A stretch of DNA of 23,747 bases from Bryobacterales bacterium. GTDB lineage: Bacteria > Acidobacteriota > Terriglobia > Bryobacterales > Bryobacteraceae. A program made the translations under genes and the position numbers. The stretch is from positions 10,280 to 34,026 of the forward strand of contig PKZC01000438.1 of the NCBI GenBank assembly GCA_003132905.1, in the 5' to 3' direction. This document shows, one piece after another, positions 13,802 to 20,154 of this stretch; position 1 is the stretch's first letter; each line of letters begins with the position of its first letter. The notes under the pieces are model-generated. The model ran no database searches. It saw only the letters and a program-made list of their open reading frames with translations, and was not told where the DNA came from.

Positions 13802-14348
13802 ACTTCGGCGCGGAACAGCGGTACGCAGTCAATTTGTTGATTCGAATCTAACAAAATCCATTGCCGTTCAGCTGCGAGCTACCCGCGATCAACTTAGATG
13901 GAGTCAAGAGCGTCTAGCGAATGAAACTGGAATGAATCAGAATGCCATTTCCCGGTTGGAATCGCCCGGCTATGGAAAGCCAACGATCACAACCCTAAAA
14001 CGACTTGCAGCCGCGATGGATGTCGGGCTGATGGTTCATTTCGTTCCATTTAGCCAGATGATTGATTGGACCAGTGGAACTCCGCGTACCGATCATGGAC
14101 TTAATACGGCTTTCCTTGCCGTCCCAACATTCACGATGGAGGAAGAGACTGGGGTTTTTGAGACTAACAGTGGACTTATTGAGCATGGACCGCAAGATAT
14201 AGCGGCGTTGGCGAGAAAGCCCCAACGCGCCTTGGAAGACATGCAGGGTGATGATAATGTGTTGATGATGACGCGTCCGCCGTGTTCGGAGCAAGGCATC
14301 ACACAGCAGGAAGAACGACGCTTCGCGGGTTGTGGAGCGGGTAGATGA
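13698..14348 (+). CDS. XRE-family antitoxin (HigA-like) with long C-terminal extension
   Basis: A 216-residue protein from ATG 13698, with AAGG six bases upstream. The helix-turn-helix domain is at about 55-115 (SIAVQLRATRDQLRWSQERL, ANETGMNQNAISRLESPGYG, ITTLKRLAAAMDVGLMVHFV), preceded by a conserved-looking stretch LIARLRRGTAVRSQFVDSNL that may contact the toxin. Antitoxins of this class are usually 90-110 residues. Here about 100 more follow, with no recognised domain (FSQMIDWTSGTPRTDHGL, LIEHGPQDIAALARKP). It probably neutralises the Gp49-like toxin and represses the operon through the TTGATGT half-sites. ATG 13749 is an alternative start that halves the overlap with the toxin gene but lacks a ribosome site. 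Its stop overlaps the next ATG by four bases (ATGA). Confidence 0.8.
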   Translation: MTDVARRRQLGVSRTSEMAGQQSGNLNSKRALIARLRRGTAVRSQFVDSNLTKSIAVQLRATRDQLRWSQERLANETGMNQNAISRLESPGYGKPTITTLKRLAAAMDVGLMVHFVPFSQMIDWTSGTPRTDHGLNTAFLAVPTFTMEEETGVFETNSGLIEHGPQDIAALARKPQRALEDMQGDDNVLMMTRPPCSEQGITQQEERRFAGCGAGR

Positions 14349-14986
14349 AAGTGCTTTCTGTTGGGGTTGCGCGTGCGTTCTGGGTCTTCGATACTAGCGA
14401 GATCAACCCAGGCGGGAAAGATGTTTTCGCTCACCTGTTCCCCTCATTCCTCGAGGACTATAAATTCAAAAAATATCCACAGTCCGGGGACGATTTCAGT
14501 CAGGGAATGAGATTTACGAACGGCGAATATGTCAAAGACGACGGAACCGTCCTGGTCGTTAACGCGACCGTCTTCTCGGATGGGATCGCTACCGAGACGT
14601 ACTCATCAACCAGGGACGCTGAGGAGCTTCTAGAGACAATCCTTAAGGATCTTCCAGATCTGGGATTCACTTGGGAGCCGGAAATGGTGCGGCGTAAAAT
14701 TTATGTGAGTCAGCTGAACGTCAAATGCAAAGGGAATCTTGGATCACTCAATCCTGGCTTGCATCTTATCGCCGAAGAACTCTCTGCCGCCCACGGTACA
14801 ACGTTCGACCTTGCAGCGATTGAACTCTGGCCAGACCAAACTAAGATCGTTAAGCCTGTCAATTTTTCGTTTCAACGAAAGGTCGGAGAGCCACTTGACA
14901 GTGGTAGATACTGGTCACAAGCTCCGCTTCCTACGGATAAGCATATTGAGCTGTTAGAACGTCTAGAGGCTCTGATTTCAGCCTAG
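14345..14986 (+). CDS. Third protein of the toxin-antitoxin-like operon, unknown function
   Basis: A 213-residue soluble protein that I cannot assign to a named family. It opens MKVLSVGVARAFWVFDTSEI and NPGGKDVFAHLFPSFLEDYK, continues with a strand-rich part (DGTVLVVNATVFSDGIATET), a helix DAEELLETILKDLPDLGF, PEMVRRKIYVSQLNVKCKG, and ends GRYWSQAPLPTDKHIELLER followed by a short helix. No signal peptide or membrane segment is present. The ATG overlaps the antitoxin stop (ATGA), so it is translationally coupled and likely part of the same module. I have a vague memory of similar proteins after HigB/XRE-type pairs, which would make it a conserved third partner, but that needs a search. GC is uneven (about 38 to 57 percent per 60 bases) and lower than in the flanking genes. 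Confidence 0.6.
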   Translation: MKVLSVGVARAFWVFDTSEINPGGKDVFAHLFPSFLEDYKFKKYPQSGDDFSQGMRFTNGEYVKDDGTVLVVNATVFSDGIATETYSSTRDAEELLETILKDLPDLGFTWEPEMVRRKIYVSQLNVKCKGNLGSLNPGLHLIAEELSAAHGTTFDLAAIELWPDQTKIVKPVNFSFQRKVGEPLDSGRYWSQAPLPTDKHIELLERLEALISA

Positions 14987-15015
14987 TCTTGGGAACCAAA
15001 CGGCTGGATTCGATC

Positions 15016-15062
15016 AACCAACTCTTCGCGGCCTGCGGCGGCCGATCAGTTGCAGGTTGGTT
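15016..15062. terminator. Candidate stem-loop after the toxin-antitoxin-like operon
   Basis: AACCAAC (15016-15022) and GTTGGTT (15056-15062) pair perfectly around a GC-rich insert that itself can fold (GGCC...GGCC), and two more T residues follow. It lies 30 bases after the third gene's stop and just before the ribosome site of the next gene, so it may be a terminator or a leader structure. Confidence 0.35.
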
Positions 15063-15077
15063 TTCCAGGAGCGGCGA

Positions 15078-15395
15078 ATGAAAACATTTCGTGTAACGTT
15101 TATGGAGCGTACGGGCGCGAGCGGTGAACCCTCTGAGAGGCTGACGGAGTACGTTGCCATCGATCTGCCCGATGGCGTGGTTCGGGAGAAGCAATTCGTG
15201 GAACGAACCGAACCTGCGGCTATGCATTCCCCTGGGGCTTTGCACTCCGAGGACGCGTTGGAAGAAGACGACGACTTCCTCAGTGTAGGCTCTGAGACCT
15301 GGGATTACGAGGTGGCGGATGGGCGCGAGGACGATTCTATCGCGGCGCTGCAGAACTCGCAGATGGTAATGGAATATGTGCGGCTGGACGATTAG
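15078..15395 (+). CDS. Small acidic protein of unknown function
   Basis: A 105-residue acidic protein starting at ATG 15078, six bases after GGAG; the open frame begins earlier (15057), but this ribosome site decides the start. It opens with MKTFRVTFMERTGASGEPSE, then VAIDLPDGVVREKQFVERTE, an acidic stretch EDALEEDDDFLSVGSETWDY and the tail SQMVMEYVRLDD. No signal peptide, membrane segment or known motif is visible. I have seen similar short acidic proteins as conserved hypotheticals in Acidobacteria, without a function. It stands between the stem-loop after the toxin-antitoxin-like operon and a converging small gene. Confidence 0.6.
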   Translation: MKTFRVTFMERTGASGEPSERLTEYVAIDLPDGVVREKQFVERTEPAAMHSPGALHSEDALEEDDDFLSVGSETWDYEVADGREDDSIAALQNSQMVMEYVRLDD

Positions 15396-15416
15396 CCAGC
15401 CGCTTATTGTTACGAA

Positions 15417-15866
15417 TTACGCGCTGGTCTTAGCGGCTTGCGCGTGTCCAGCCATTTGAGCCCGAATGGCCTTCATCTGTTCCCGCGATGCGGCTGTGCG
15501 CTGGCGGCCGTTGGGTGTGGCATCGATCAGCTTTTCCAGGTTGACGGCGTAACCCGGGCCGAATCCCTTGCGGATGTCTCCGAGCAGGGGTTCAATCTTA
15601 CCAAACACCCCGAGGTGTTCACCATTGGCGTCGGTGAAGAGCTCCTGGCTAATGGCGCCTCGATTAACGAGCGCGGCGGCCATGTCCCAATAGGTAACTA
15701 CCATGCGTAAATGGCCGCTGTGAGGACCCATGAGCGCGGTAGTAAAGTCGCCCATGTTTTCCGGATTGAATTCGCGAAAATACCAGTCGCGAGCTTCGCG
15801 CATGGTCTCTTCACGACGCAATTCATACAGCTTCAGAATGAGACCAGCTTCTTCTTGAATCGACAT
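15417..15866 (-). CDS. Small cytoplasmic protein of unknown function (DUF4760-like)
   Basis: A 149-residue protein starting at ATG 15866 with AAAGGAG seven bases upstream; the frame runs back to 15929 but that extension is not protein-like. The sequence is helical: EEAGLILKLYELRREETMRE, ARDWYFREFNPENMGDFTTA, HLRMVVTYWDMAAALVNRGA and a tail ASREQMKAIRAQMAGHAQAA. The pattern of an N-terminal helix with ELRRE, then ARDWYFREF, and a central MVVTYWDMAAALV reminds me of DUF4760-type proteins, but confidence is low. No catalytic residues can be named. It stands alone between converging and same-strand neighbours, 93 bases downstream of the secreted-protein operon. Confidence 0.6.
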   Translation of the reverse strand: MSIQEEAGLILKLYELRREETMREARDWYFREFNPENMGDFTTALMGPHSGHLRMVVTYWDMAAALVNRGAISQELFTDANGEHLGVFGKIEPLLGDIRKGFGPGYAVNLEKLIDATPNGRQRTAASREQMKAIRAQMAGHAQAAKTSA

Positions 15867-15959
15867 ACAATCGCTCCTTTGCGAACGAGGCGCTACGGCG
15901 CGCCATCGAGACGAGTGTAGCAGAGCCACATTTCTGGCCGGTGAAGATTTGCCGGGCCT

Positions 15960-17024
15960 TTATTCCCGCTTGCGGATCGCCTTCAGGTCGCCCTCGGTCG
16001 AATACACCATCATGTGCGTCACCGCACCTCGGCCGTCTTTTACGAACTCGTAGGTCCCCAGCAAGCGCGGCGAGAAGGTGGTTTGAGAAAGCGGGACCAG
16101 CGGCATTTTCCCTTTTCCGCCCATTTCAACCATCAGTTGGTCGCCCGAAAGCGTGATGTTGAAAGACCTGGACATCGTCGCTGTGCCGGTACCGGAGACG
16201 GTTTCATAAAGGCCGACATATTGGGAGAGGATTTCGCGCGGGACCACCACCTTCTTCTCTGCCGCCGTTCTTCCTACCAGGTGTTGGCGATCCTTCTCGT
16301 TCTCCGCGCAAACGAACTCCAGCATGCTGGTGTCGGGCGCGAAATTGACGCCGAAAGCAATGGTCCACGGTCTGGCATAGACCTTAGGATCCGTAAAGGT
16401 GACTTGAAGATCCATATGTCCGAAGTTGGTTCGCCGGAAGCGCTCGGTGGTGTGTAAGAACTCGGTATGCGGATGGCCGCCCATGTCCAGCCAGCTGCGA
16501 TCGTTGAAGCCCGTGCTTTCCACCACCAGCGTGTCACTTTCCCAATGACCAACTGAATATCCCATCCAACTCGGGTTTGGATCTTTGGGCAGATCGCGCC
16601 CGTCCAGGAATATCTGACGGTAAGACAGGTCCTCATAGAGGATCACCAGCATCGCGGGAGTCTGCACAATCTGCGCCGGGCCATTGCCGCCGCTCAGAAT
16701 GATCCGCGGGCCGGCAGGCAGACACTGCACCGTCCATGGATCATCAATGCCGACGTTGCCCAAACGCTCCTTGAACAGCGCATCCGCCCAAGGCTGGATC
16801 TCTCCCGGTTTAAGATCGGCAGTGATATTCGCCAGGTTGCCAGGTCCGGCGTTCAGCATCCAGAGTCCGGTAAGGTCAGGTTTACCGTCGGCGGTTCGCG
16901 GGGCAGGCGCAGCGAGGTTCGGCTTACCATCGGACGTGCGGGGTATCCCGGGCGTCGGGTAATGCAGCCATTGGGCGTGGCTCGCGGCGGCTACGAAGAA
17001 AAGCAATAAGAGAGACCGCAGCAT
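15960..17024 (-). CDS. Secreted acidobacterial protein with RTxDGKPxL repeats, unknown function
   Basis: A 354-residue protein with a signal peptide (LRSLLLLFFVAAASHA). Right after it come two copies of an R-T-x-D-G-K-P-x-L motif (IPRTSDGKPNLAAP, APRTADGKPDLTGLW), a hallmark of a large acidobacterial family of secreted proteins without known function. The core has DPWTVQCLPAGPRIILSGGN, MLVILYEDLSYRQIFLDGRD, SWMGYSVGHWESDTLVVEST, GFNDRSWLDMGGHPHTEFLH and a C-terminal beta-rich domain starting LSQYVGLYE, which resembles the DUF3471-type tail found on some beta-lactamase-like proteins. It is the last gene of a three-gene operon, four bases behind its neighbour. A role in binding or processing an extracellular substrate is a guess. 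Confidence 0.75.
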   Translation of the reverse strand: MLRSLLLLFFVAAASHAQWLHYPTPGIPRTSDGKPNLAAPAPRTADGKPDLTGLWMLNAGPGNLANITADLKPGEIQPWADALFKERLGNVGIDDPWTVQCLPAGPRIILSGGNGPAQIVQTPAMLVILYEDLSYRQIFLDGRDLPKDPNPSWMGYSVGHWESDTLVVESTGFNDRSWLDMGGHPHTEFLHTTERFRRTNFGHMDLQVTFTDPKVYARPWTIAFGVNFAPDTSMLEFVCAENEKDRQHLVGRTAAEKKVVVPREILSQYVGLYETVSGTGTATMSRSFNITLSGDQLMVEMGGKGKMPLVPLSQTTFSPRLLGTYEFVKDGRGAVTHMMVYSTEGDLKAIRKRE

Positions 17025-17028
17025 GCCA

Positions 17029-17937
17029 TTATTCCTGCGGAACGAATGGCGACTTCGCGCCGTAGGGCAACGCCGTCATGAGCGCTTCCACCTTCAGGAT
17101 TTTTCCATCTTTGATGCGGAACGCTTCGCCGACGTCCACGCTGAAGGGCCGCTTGGCCGCGCCCATCATGTCGTGCTTGCCTTCACCCGGCGAGTTCACC
17201 CACAGCACGTCGCCGCGATGGTTGAACATGAAGAAGCCGAAAACTACCTGGCGATCCGGGTCAACCACCAAGAAGCGCCGAGGGAAAATCCGGCTGATGT
17301 AATTGAACACTTGTGTATCGAGCTGCGCTGAGCATCCTAGTGCGCCGCTGGTTTTCATTCCGTTCTCGAAGCGATTGCAGTCGGCATCGAAGGGAGCCAC
17401 TTTGCCATTGCCTTGCTCGATGGCTTCGAAATATTGATTGGCGATGGCGGTGAGCTGCGTCCGCGATAACCGCTCCGATTGCGGAACCGTTTCGAGCAGA
17501 ACCGGGTCTGGCGCGCCGGCCTTCTCCATCAGCTCGAAAGTGCGCGGGCTGCGCACCACCACGCTCTCAGCCTCACTAATGCGATGGTTCTCGATCTTCA
17601 GCCGCAGCGCCAGCGCGATGCCGTGGCCGTTCTCTTTCATGGTGCCAAAGAACGCGACCTCGCCTGCTTCGGGATCGTCGAAATATTCTTTGTAGGCGCC
17701 GCGCCCGCTGGCGGTGGCCCACAGCCCGTCGCCCAGTTTGAGCACGACATCATCCTCTGTGAATTTGACGGTTGGCGACACGGACAAGTGCGACGGATCG
17801 TGCGCCACCATCGCGTCCAGATATTGATTCATGAAGCCTTCCAGACAGGCGCGGTCGCAGGCGGGATCGGCCGCCCGTGCAGTAAATACACCCATTACCG
17901 ACGCCGCTACGCCAACCATCAAGAATGTTTTCAGCAT
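17029..17937 (-). CDS. Secreted NTF2-like protein (DUF8021-type), paralogue 1
   Basis: A 302-residue protein with a signal peptide (LKTFLMVGVAASVMGVFTARA) followed by DPACDRACLEGFMNQYLDAM, the opening of a family I believe is called DUF8021, related to SnoaL/NTF2-like folds. Conserved stretches shared with the gene upstream include VKFTED, LGDGLWATASG, YKEYFDDPEAGEVAFFGTM, ENHRISEAESVVVR and IFPRRFLVVDPDRQVVFGFF. NTF2-like folds bind small molecules or dimerise; no catalytic residues can be named. It lies 11 bases downstream of its paralogue and four bases upstream of the third secreted gene, so all three are probably one transcript. The tandem pair looks like an old duplication (roughly 40-45 percent identical by eye). 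Confidence 0.75.
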   Translation of the reverse strand: MLKTFLMVGVAASVMGVFTARAADPACDRACLEGFMNQYLDAMVAHDPSHLSVSPTVKFTEDDVVLKLGDGLWATASGRGAYKEYFDDPEAGEVAFFGTMKENGHGIALALRLKIENHRISEAESVVVRSPRTFELMEKAGAPDPVLLETVPQSERLSRTQLTAIANQYFEAIEQGNGKVAPFDADCNRFENGMKTSGALGCSAQLDTQVFNYISRIFPRRFLVVDPDRQVVFGFFMFNHRGDVLWVNSPGEGKHDMMGAAKRPFSVDVGEAFRIKDGKILKVEALMTALPYGAKSPFVPQE

Positions 17938-17948
17938 GGGAACTCCGG

Positions 17949-18899
17949 TTATTTCTCTGTCAGGAACGGGCTCGGCGTCCCGTAGGGCACGTTGGTTTGC
18001 AGCGCTTCCACCTTGAGAATCCTACCGCTCTTGATCTTATACAGCTCGGCGATATCGAGCGTGGTGGGCGCTTGATAGGGCAGCGGGATGCCGACAGCGC
18101 CATGACCGGGAATATCGACCGATGTCACGGTCCCGGGAATGTGGAACAGAAACCAGCCCAGCACCAGGCCGCGATCTTCGTCGACCACCAGGAAGCGTCG
18201 CGGATAAATCTTGTGAACGAAGCTGAAGAACTTCGTATTGAGCTGCTCCTTGCAGCCGAGACCCATGACAGTCCAGGTGTCCTTCGGATCCAGCTTCAGG
18301 GCTGGGTTGTTGGTGGTCTGAACGCCGTTTTGGACGCGATTACAATCGGGATCGAACGGTACCAGGTCGCCGTTACTGTGCTCCACCCCTTCCGAATATT
18401 TGTTCGCGATGGCGATCATTTCATCGCGCGATCGCCGCTGCGAAGCCGGCAGAGCCGTGAGGAACAGTGGATCGGGCTGGCCCAGAGCCTCTACTGCCTT
18501 CGCGGCCTCAGGGTCGCGCACGACGATGGTTTCCACCTCACGGATCAGACGGCGTTCGATTCTGAGTCGCAAAGCAAAGGCGACCGGCGTGTCGTTCTCG
18601 CGCAGGGTTCCCAGAAAGCCCGCCTCGCCAGACTGAGGATCGGAGACATAAAGCTTGTAGGTTCCCAAGCCGTTGGCTGTGCCCCAAATGCCTTCGCCGA
18701 GCGGAATCACCTGTTCGTTTTCCGTGAACTTGACCTTGGGCGCGAGCGGCAAGCTGTACGGATTGCGGGCGATCAGCGCGTCGAGATACCGGTTTACGAA
18801 TCCTTCCAGGCAAGCCCGGTCACAGGATGGGGCGGTCGGTTCAGCGCACAGCGCCGCGCATGCGAACAGGGCTGTTGAGATGACAACGAGAGGCCTCAT
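17949..18899 (-). CDS. Secreted NTF2-like protein (DUF8021-type), paralogue 2
   Basis: A 316-residue protein from ATG 18899 (the frame opens at TTG 18908, which would add three residues). The signal peptide RPLVVISTALFACAALC is followed by PSCDRACLEGFVNRYLDALI, APKVKFTENEQVIPLGEGIW, YKLYVSDPQSGEAGFLGTLR, IREVETIVVRDPEA and YPRRFLVVDEDRGLVLGWFL, all matching its downstream paralogue. It carries an extra insert of about 15 residues before GLGCKEQLNTKF. Three cysteine positions are shared between the paralogues (CDRAC near the N-terminus, DCNR, and GC before the QLxTxxF stretch), suggesting disulfides in the periplasm. It is the first gene of the secreted-protein operon; GGGGTGAC repeats lie in its upstream region. 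Confidence 0.75.
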   Translation of the reverse strand: MRPLVVISTALFACAALCAEPTAPSCDRACLEGFVNRYLDALIARNPYSLPLAPKVKFTENEQVIPLGEGIWGTANGLGTYKLYVSDPQSGEAGFLGTLRENDTPVAFALRLRIERRLIREVETIVVRDPEAAKAVEALGQPDPLFLTALPASQRRSRDEMIAIANKYSEGVEHSNGDLVPFDPDCNRVQNGVQTTNNPALKLDPKDTWTVMGLGCKEQLNTKFFSFVHKIYPRRFLVVDEDRGLVLGWFLFHIPGTVTSVDIPGHGAVGIPLPYQAPTTLDIAELYKIKSGRILKVEALQTNVPYGTPSPFLTEK

Positions 18900-18940
18900 A
18901 TCGGGCAATCATATCGAATCGGAACCCCCATGTGGGTTGC

Positions 18941-18964
18941 GGGGTGACGCGACAGGGGGGTGAC
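18941..18964. repeat. Direct repeat GGGGTGAC upstream of the secreted-protein operon
   Basis: GGGGTGAC occurs at 18941-18948 and again at 18957-18964, 16 bases start to start, in the divergent region between the secreted-protein operon (start 18899) and the PilZ gene (start 19081). It may be a regulator site for the minus-strand operon. Confidence 0.35.
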
Positions 18965-19013
18965 CCAAAAGATAGGTCCTTGGATTATTCCGTTCTATAA
19001 TAAGGCCTTTCCA

Positions 19014-19043
19014 TTGACCCGGCTGTTTCCTCGATGGTATAAA
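19014..19043 (+). promoter_or_regulatory. Sigma-70-type promoter of the PilZ gene
   Basis: TTGACC (19014-19019), an 18-base spacer and TATAAA (19038-19043) each match the consensus hexamers in five of six positions. Transcription would start near 19050, leaving a leader of about 30 bases that ends in a strong GGAGG ribosome site (19072-19076). Confidence 0.55.
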
Positions 19044-19080
19044 GATTAGATTCTTTTTCAGGCGGGTATTCAGGAGGCAG

Positions 19081-19473
19081 ATGTCTGTCGCACCCATTGC
19101 GGCGTGGTCCTTTGACGACTTTCTGGTGGAGCGGCGCGCCCGTCAGCGCTTTCCGCTCGCGCTGGCAGTAGAATATCGGCTGCTGGGCAGGGGCCAACGG
19201 AGAGGATCGGGAAGGACGCGGAACATCAGCAGCTCGGGTGTGCTGTTCGAAGTCGCCGATCTGCAACCTTTCTCAGGTGGGATTGAACTAATGGTGACCT
19301 GGCCATGCTTGCTGGACGACGAGTGCGCTTTGAAGCTAGTGGTGAGAGGACGCATTGTTCGCAACGAAAGCGGTGGCGTCGCGATCGAGTCCACGCAGCA
19401 TGAATTCCGCACCGCCGGTCCTGCCAATCGCAGGAAACGCGCCAACCCGCAACTGAATCCCGCCAAACCGTGA
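19081..19473 (+). CDS. PilZ-domain c-di-GMP receptor protein
   Basis: A 130-residue protein with a single PilZ domain. The c-di-GMP-binding elements are visible: the arginine-rich RxxxR motif in ERRARQRFPL (R19 and R23) and the N-x-S-x-x-G motif NISSSG (48-53). Barrel strands follow (GVLFEVADL, GIELMVTWPCLLDDECALKL, VVRGRIVRNESGGVAIES). A basic tail ends the protein (RRKRANPQLNPAKP). PilZ proteins change partner contacts on binding c-di-GMP. The start is certain, with GGAGG four bases upstream and a good promoter. Its stop overlaps the GTG of the next gene (GTGA), tying it to a degenerate receiver-domain protein that is the likely partner. Confidence 0.88.
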   Translation: MSVAPIAAWSFDDFLVERRARQRFPLALAVEYRLLGRGQRRGSGRTRNISSSGVLFEVADLQPFSGGIELMVTWPCLLDDECALKLVVRGRIVRNESGGVAIESTQHEFRTAGPANRRKRANPQLNPAKP

Positions 19474-19898
19474 CTGCCAAGTCCGGTTGTGCCCTCGTCC
19501 TGATCATTGACCAAGATCTAGGATTCCTGATGTGGCTTGGGGAGCTGTTCACTGAATTGGGATGCCAGACTGTCCCGGCGCTCCATTGCCGGCATGCCCT
19601 CGATCTTGCCCAGCGACTGGAACTGCCGATCTCAACGCTGGTGGTAAATCCGGATTTGCCTGGCGCTGTGAAAACGATCAAGACACTGCTGGCCTCCAGT
19701 CCCGACGCACGCGTTGTATTGATCCGCGATGCAGGGGCAGCTCCAAAATCCACCGGGCCTAAGGCTGCCAGTCAGGCCAAGGCACCCACCATCGTGCCGC
19801 AGTTTATACTGGAACGGCCGGCGCCTGGGGAACCGATTTCTCGCCAAGCGTGGCTGGCAAGAGTTCGAAAAGTCCTGCTCCAAGCCCATTCACCTTAG
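19470..19898 (+). CDS. Degenerate receiver-domain (pseudo-response-regulator) protein
   Basis: A 142-residue protein with a receiver-like fold and no output domain. The acidic pair survives (LIIDQD, residues 11-16), but the phospho-acceptor Asp is replaced: VVNPDLPG aligns N60 with the usual aspartate of LDLMLPG. The switch Thr/Ser is missing in RVVLIRDAG, and the conserved Lys is replaced in FILERPAP (E115 by alignment). A low-complexity loop (APKSTGPKAASQAKAP) is inserted before the last strand. It therefore probably cannot be phosphorylated in the normal way and may be a protein-interaction module. It starts at GTG 19470 inside the stop of the PilZ gene, so the two are translationally coupled. 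Assignment as a receiver relies on pattern; another Rossmann-like fold is possible. Confidence 0.6.
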   Translation: MTAKSGCALVLIIDQDLGFLMWLGELFTELGCQTVPALHCRHALDLAQRLELPISTLVVNPDLPGAVKTIKTLLASSPDARVVLIRDAGAAPKSTGPKAASQAKAPTIVPQFILERPAPGEPISRQAWLARVRKVLLQAHSP

Positions 19899-20045
19899 AT
19901 TTGATAGCGATTTGATCGCGCAGGCGAAGAATCTGCGGCTCGAAGCATCTGAAAGTACTAGTATCCCCTCCCCGGCTCTAGTCATTTCTTCTCTTCCATT
20001 GTCCGTGGAATGCTTCAAAATAGAACCAGGACTACCATAGGAAGC

Positions 20046-20070
20046 GTTGGTACCGCGCTAGAGTTGGTAC
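20046..20070. repeat. Direct repeat GTTGGTAC upstream of the TPR lipoprotein gene
   Basis: GTTGGTAC occurs at 20046-20053 and 20063-20070, 17 bases start to start, about 85-110 bases before the lipoprotein start. It may be an activator site. The rest of 19899-20154 holds no recognisable gene. Confidence 0.3.
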
Positions 20071-20154
20071 GGCAATAGATAAAGATAAACTGGCTCGCCC
20101 GGCTGGCGCGCACAGTTGGAGTCTTGTCAGGGAACACTGGAGGAGTGAAAAGAG

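Noticed and set aside
18926..18960. G-quadruplex in the G-rich upstream region
   Set aside because: Only three separated G-runs (3, 4 and 6) are present with a long third spacer; the direct repeat explains the pattern better.
20041..20090. Sigma-54 promoter at TGGTACGGCAATAG
   Set aside because: The -24-like TGGTAC lacks a matching TTGC element at the right distance.
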